Positions 63,269 through 64,000 of a stretch of DNA of 64,000 nucleotides are shown here, in pieces. The stretch covers positions 18,609-82,608 of the forward strand of contig NZ_MECL01000096.1 in the NCBI RefSeq assembly GCF_014596445.1, in the 5' to 3' direction. The stretch comes from Streptomyces sp. CBMA29 (GTDB lineage: Bacteria > Actinomycetota > Actinomycetes > Streptomycetales > Streptomycetaceae). Position numbers and translations under genes: made by a program. Position 1 is the first letter of the stretch. Each line of letters begins with the position of its first letter. The notes beneath the pieces were generated by a model. The model was not told the origin of the DNA and searched no databases. It saw only the letters and a list, made by a program, of their open reading frames with translations.

Positions 63269-64000
63269 TCAGTGAGCGGTCCACCCGCCGTCCAGCGGCA
63301 GCGAGGCCCCGGTGATGTAGCCGGTGTGCGGGGAGCAGAACCACAGGGCCGCAGCCGCGACCTCCACCGGCTCGATCAGCCGCTTGATGGCGGTGCGCTC
63401 CAGCATCACCCGCGTCACCACCTCCGCCTCGGGGATGCCGTGCGCGACGGCCTGGGTGGCGATCTGGTCCTCGACGAGCGGGGTGCGGACATAGCCGGGG
63501 TTGATGCAGTTGCTGGTCACGCCGTGCGGCGCGGCTTCGAGCGCGACGGTCTTGCTGAGCCCTTCGAGCGCGTGCTTGGCGACGACGTACGCGGACTTGT
63601 AAGGGCTGGCGCGCAGGCCGTGCACCGACGAGATGTTGACCACCCGGCCCCAGCCGCCCGCGTACATGTGCGGCAGGGTGCGGCGCAGGATCCGGAACGG
63701 CGCCTCGACCATCACCCGCTGGATCAACGCGAAGCGTTCCGGGGGGAATTCGTGGACGGGCGCGATGTGCTGAAGGCCCGCGTTGTTGACGACGATGTCG
63801 GCGTCGTCGGGCAGCGCGTCCACGGCGGCGGGGTCGGCGAGGTCGGTGACGCAGCAGGTGCCGCCGATCTGCGCCGCCACCTCCTTGGCCGCGTCCGCCG
63901 CGATGTCCACCACGTAGACGGCCGCGCCCGCTTCGGCGAGGGCCACCGCGCAGGCCCGTCCGATGCCGCTGGCGGCTCCGGTGACCAGGGCGGTCCGCCC
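63269..64000 (-). CDS. 3-hydroxybutyrate-dehydrogenase-like SDR (5' end outside window)
   Basis: This short-chain dehydrogenase has at least 243 residues. The reading frame stays open to the window edge, where ALVTGAASGIGRACA gives the cofactor motif; so the true start lies just beyond 64000, not at the GTG at 63946. VVNNAGLQHIAPVHEFP and catalytic YVVAK (in SAYVVAKHALEG) match D-3-hydroxybutyrate dehydrogenase, as does CINPGYVRTPLVEDQI. The product would be acetoacetate, the substrate of the CoA-transferase encoded at 54543-55969. Assignment to this SDR subgroup is good but not certain. Confidence 0.85.
   Translation of the reverse strand, partial: GRTALVTGAASGIGRACAVALAEAGAAVYVVDIAADAAKEVAAQIGGTCCVTDLADPAAVDALPDDADIVVNNAGLQHIAPVHEFPPERFALIQRVMVEAPFRILRRTLPHMYAGGWGRVVNISSVHGLRASPYKSAYVVAKHALEGLSKTVALEAAPHGVTSNCINPGYVRTPLVEDQIATQAVAHGIPEAEVVTRVMLERTAIKRLIEPVEVAAAALWFCSPHTGYITGASLPLDGGWTAH

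Overview
The window is 64 kb of very GC-rich DNA (third codon positions almost all G or C) with 4-base ATGA/GTGA gene overlaps, frequent GTG starts, a menaquinone-type succinate dehydrogenase, F420-type luciferase-like oxidoreductases and long strings of acyl-CoA dehydrogenases. This fits a Streptomyces-type actinomycete chromosome. No rRNA, tRNA, CRISPR, phage or transposase gene was seen. The content is metabolic and accessory: two large catabolic clusters, each with its own importer and regulator, and several smaller units.

Layout. (1) 1-4100: sdhCAB (minus strand, sdhB cut by the window edge) divergent from a LysR regulator, with a LysR-type box between them. (2) 4126-6186: a Tat-exported phosphocholine-type phospholipase C. 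(3) 6398-30051: one large regulon-like block. A minus-strand operon (20854 down to 6398) encodes alcohol and aldehyde dehydrogenases, an NDP-forming acyl-CoA ligase, two enoyl-CoA hydratases, four acyl-CoA dehydrogenases (ACADs), two luciferase-like oxidoreductases and a class III CoA-transferase. A divergent plus-strand operon (21145-29231) encodes two more ACADs, a hydratase, a short-chain dehydrogenase, a thiolase and a NitT/TauT-type ABC importer. An IclR regulator (29287-30051) closes the block. Together they could import a compound, oxidise an alcohol to an acid, activate it with CoA and beta-oxidise it; the substrate is unknown. (4) 30182-31574: a methyltransferase divergent from a TetR regulator over a palindromic operator. 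(5) 31745-49908: a LacI regulator divergent from a tightly coupled operon of 14 genes: a dihydrodipicolinate-synthase-like aldolase, a three-subunit HcnABC/opine-oxidase-like dehydrogenase, an amidohydrolase, HyuA and HyuB, a complete oligopeptide-type ABC importer, a small AtzF-C-like protein and a D-hydantoinase. It looks like a pathway for a cyclic amide, hydantoin or opine-like nitrogen compound. (6) 50098-51180: a MerR DNA-binding domain fused to a DNA polymerase III beta-clamp-like region. (7) 51332-54520: a broken glyoxalase-family gene, an unusual GH9-like glycosidase and an alpha/beta hydrolase. (8) 54543-64000: a two-subunit 3-oxoacid CoA-transferase divergent from a branched-chain-amino-acid-type ABC importer, then a GAF/PucR regulator and a 3-hydroxybutyrate-dehydrogenase-like gene cut by the window edge. 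This suggests uptake and use of a ketone-body-like or short acid.

Best leads: the IclR-associated catabolic block with two predicted hetero-oligomeric ACADs and a 14-copy 9-bp minisatellite inside one ACAD; the LacI-associated cyclic-amide operon with paired operator-like repeats and an iron-sulphur domain split by a low-complexity insertion; and the MerR-clamp fusion.
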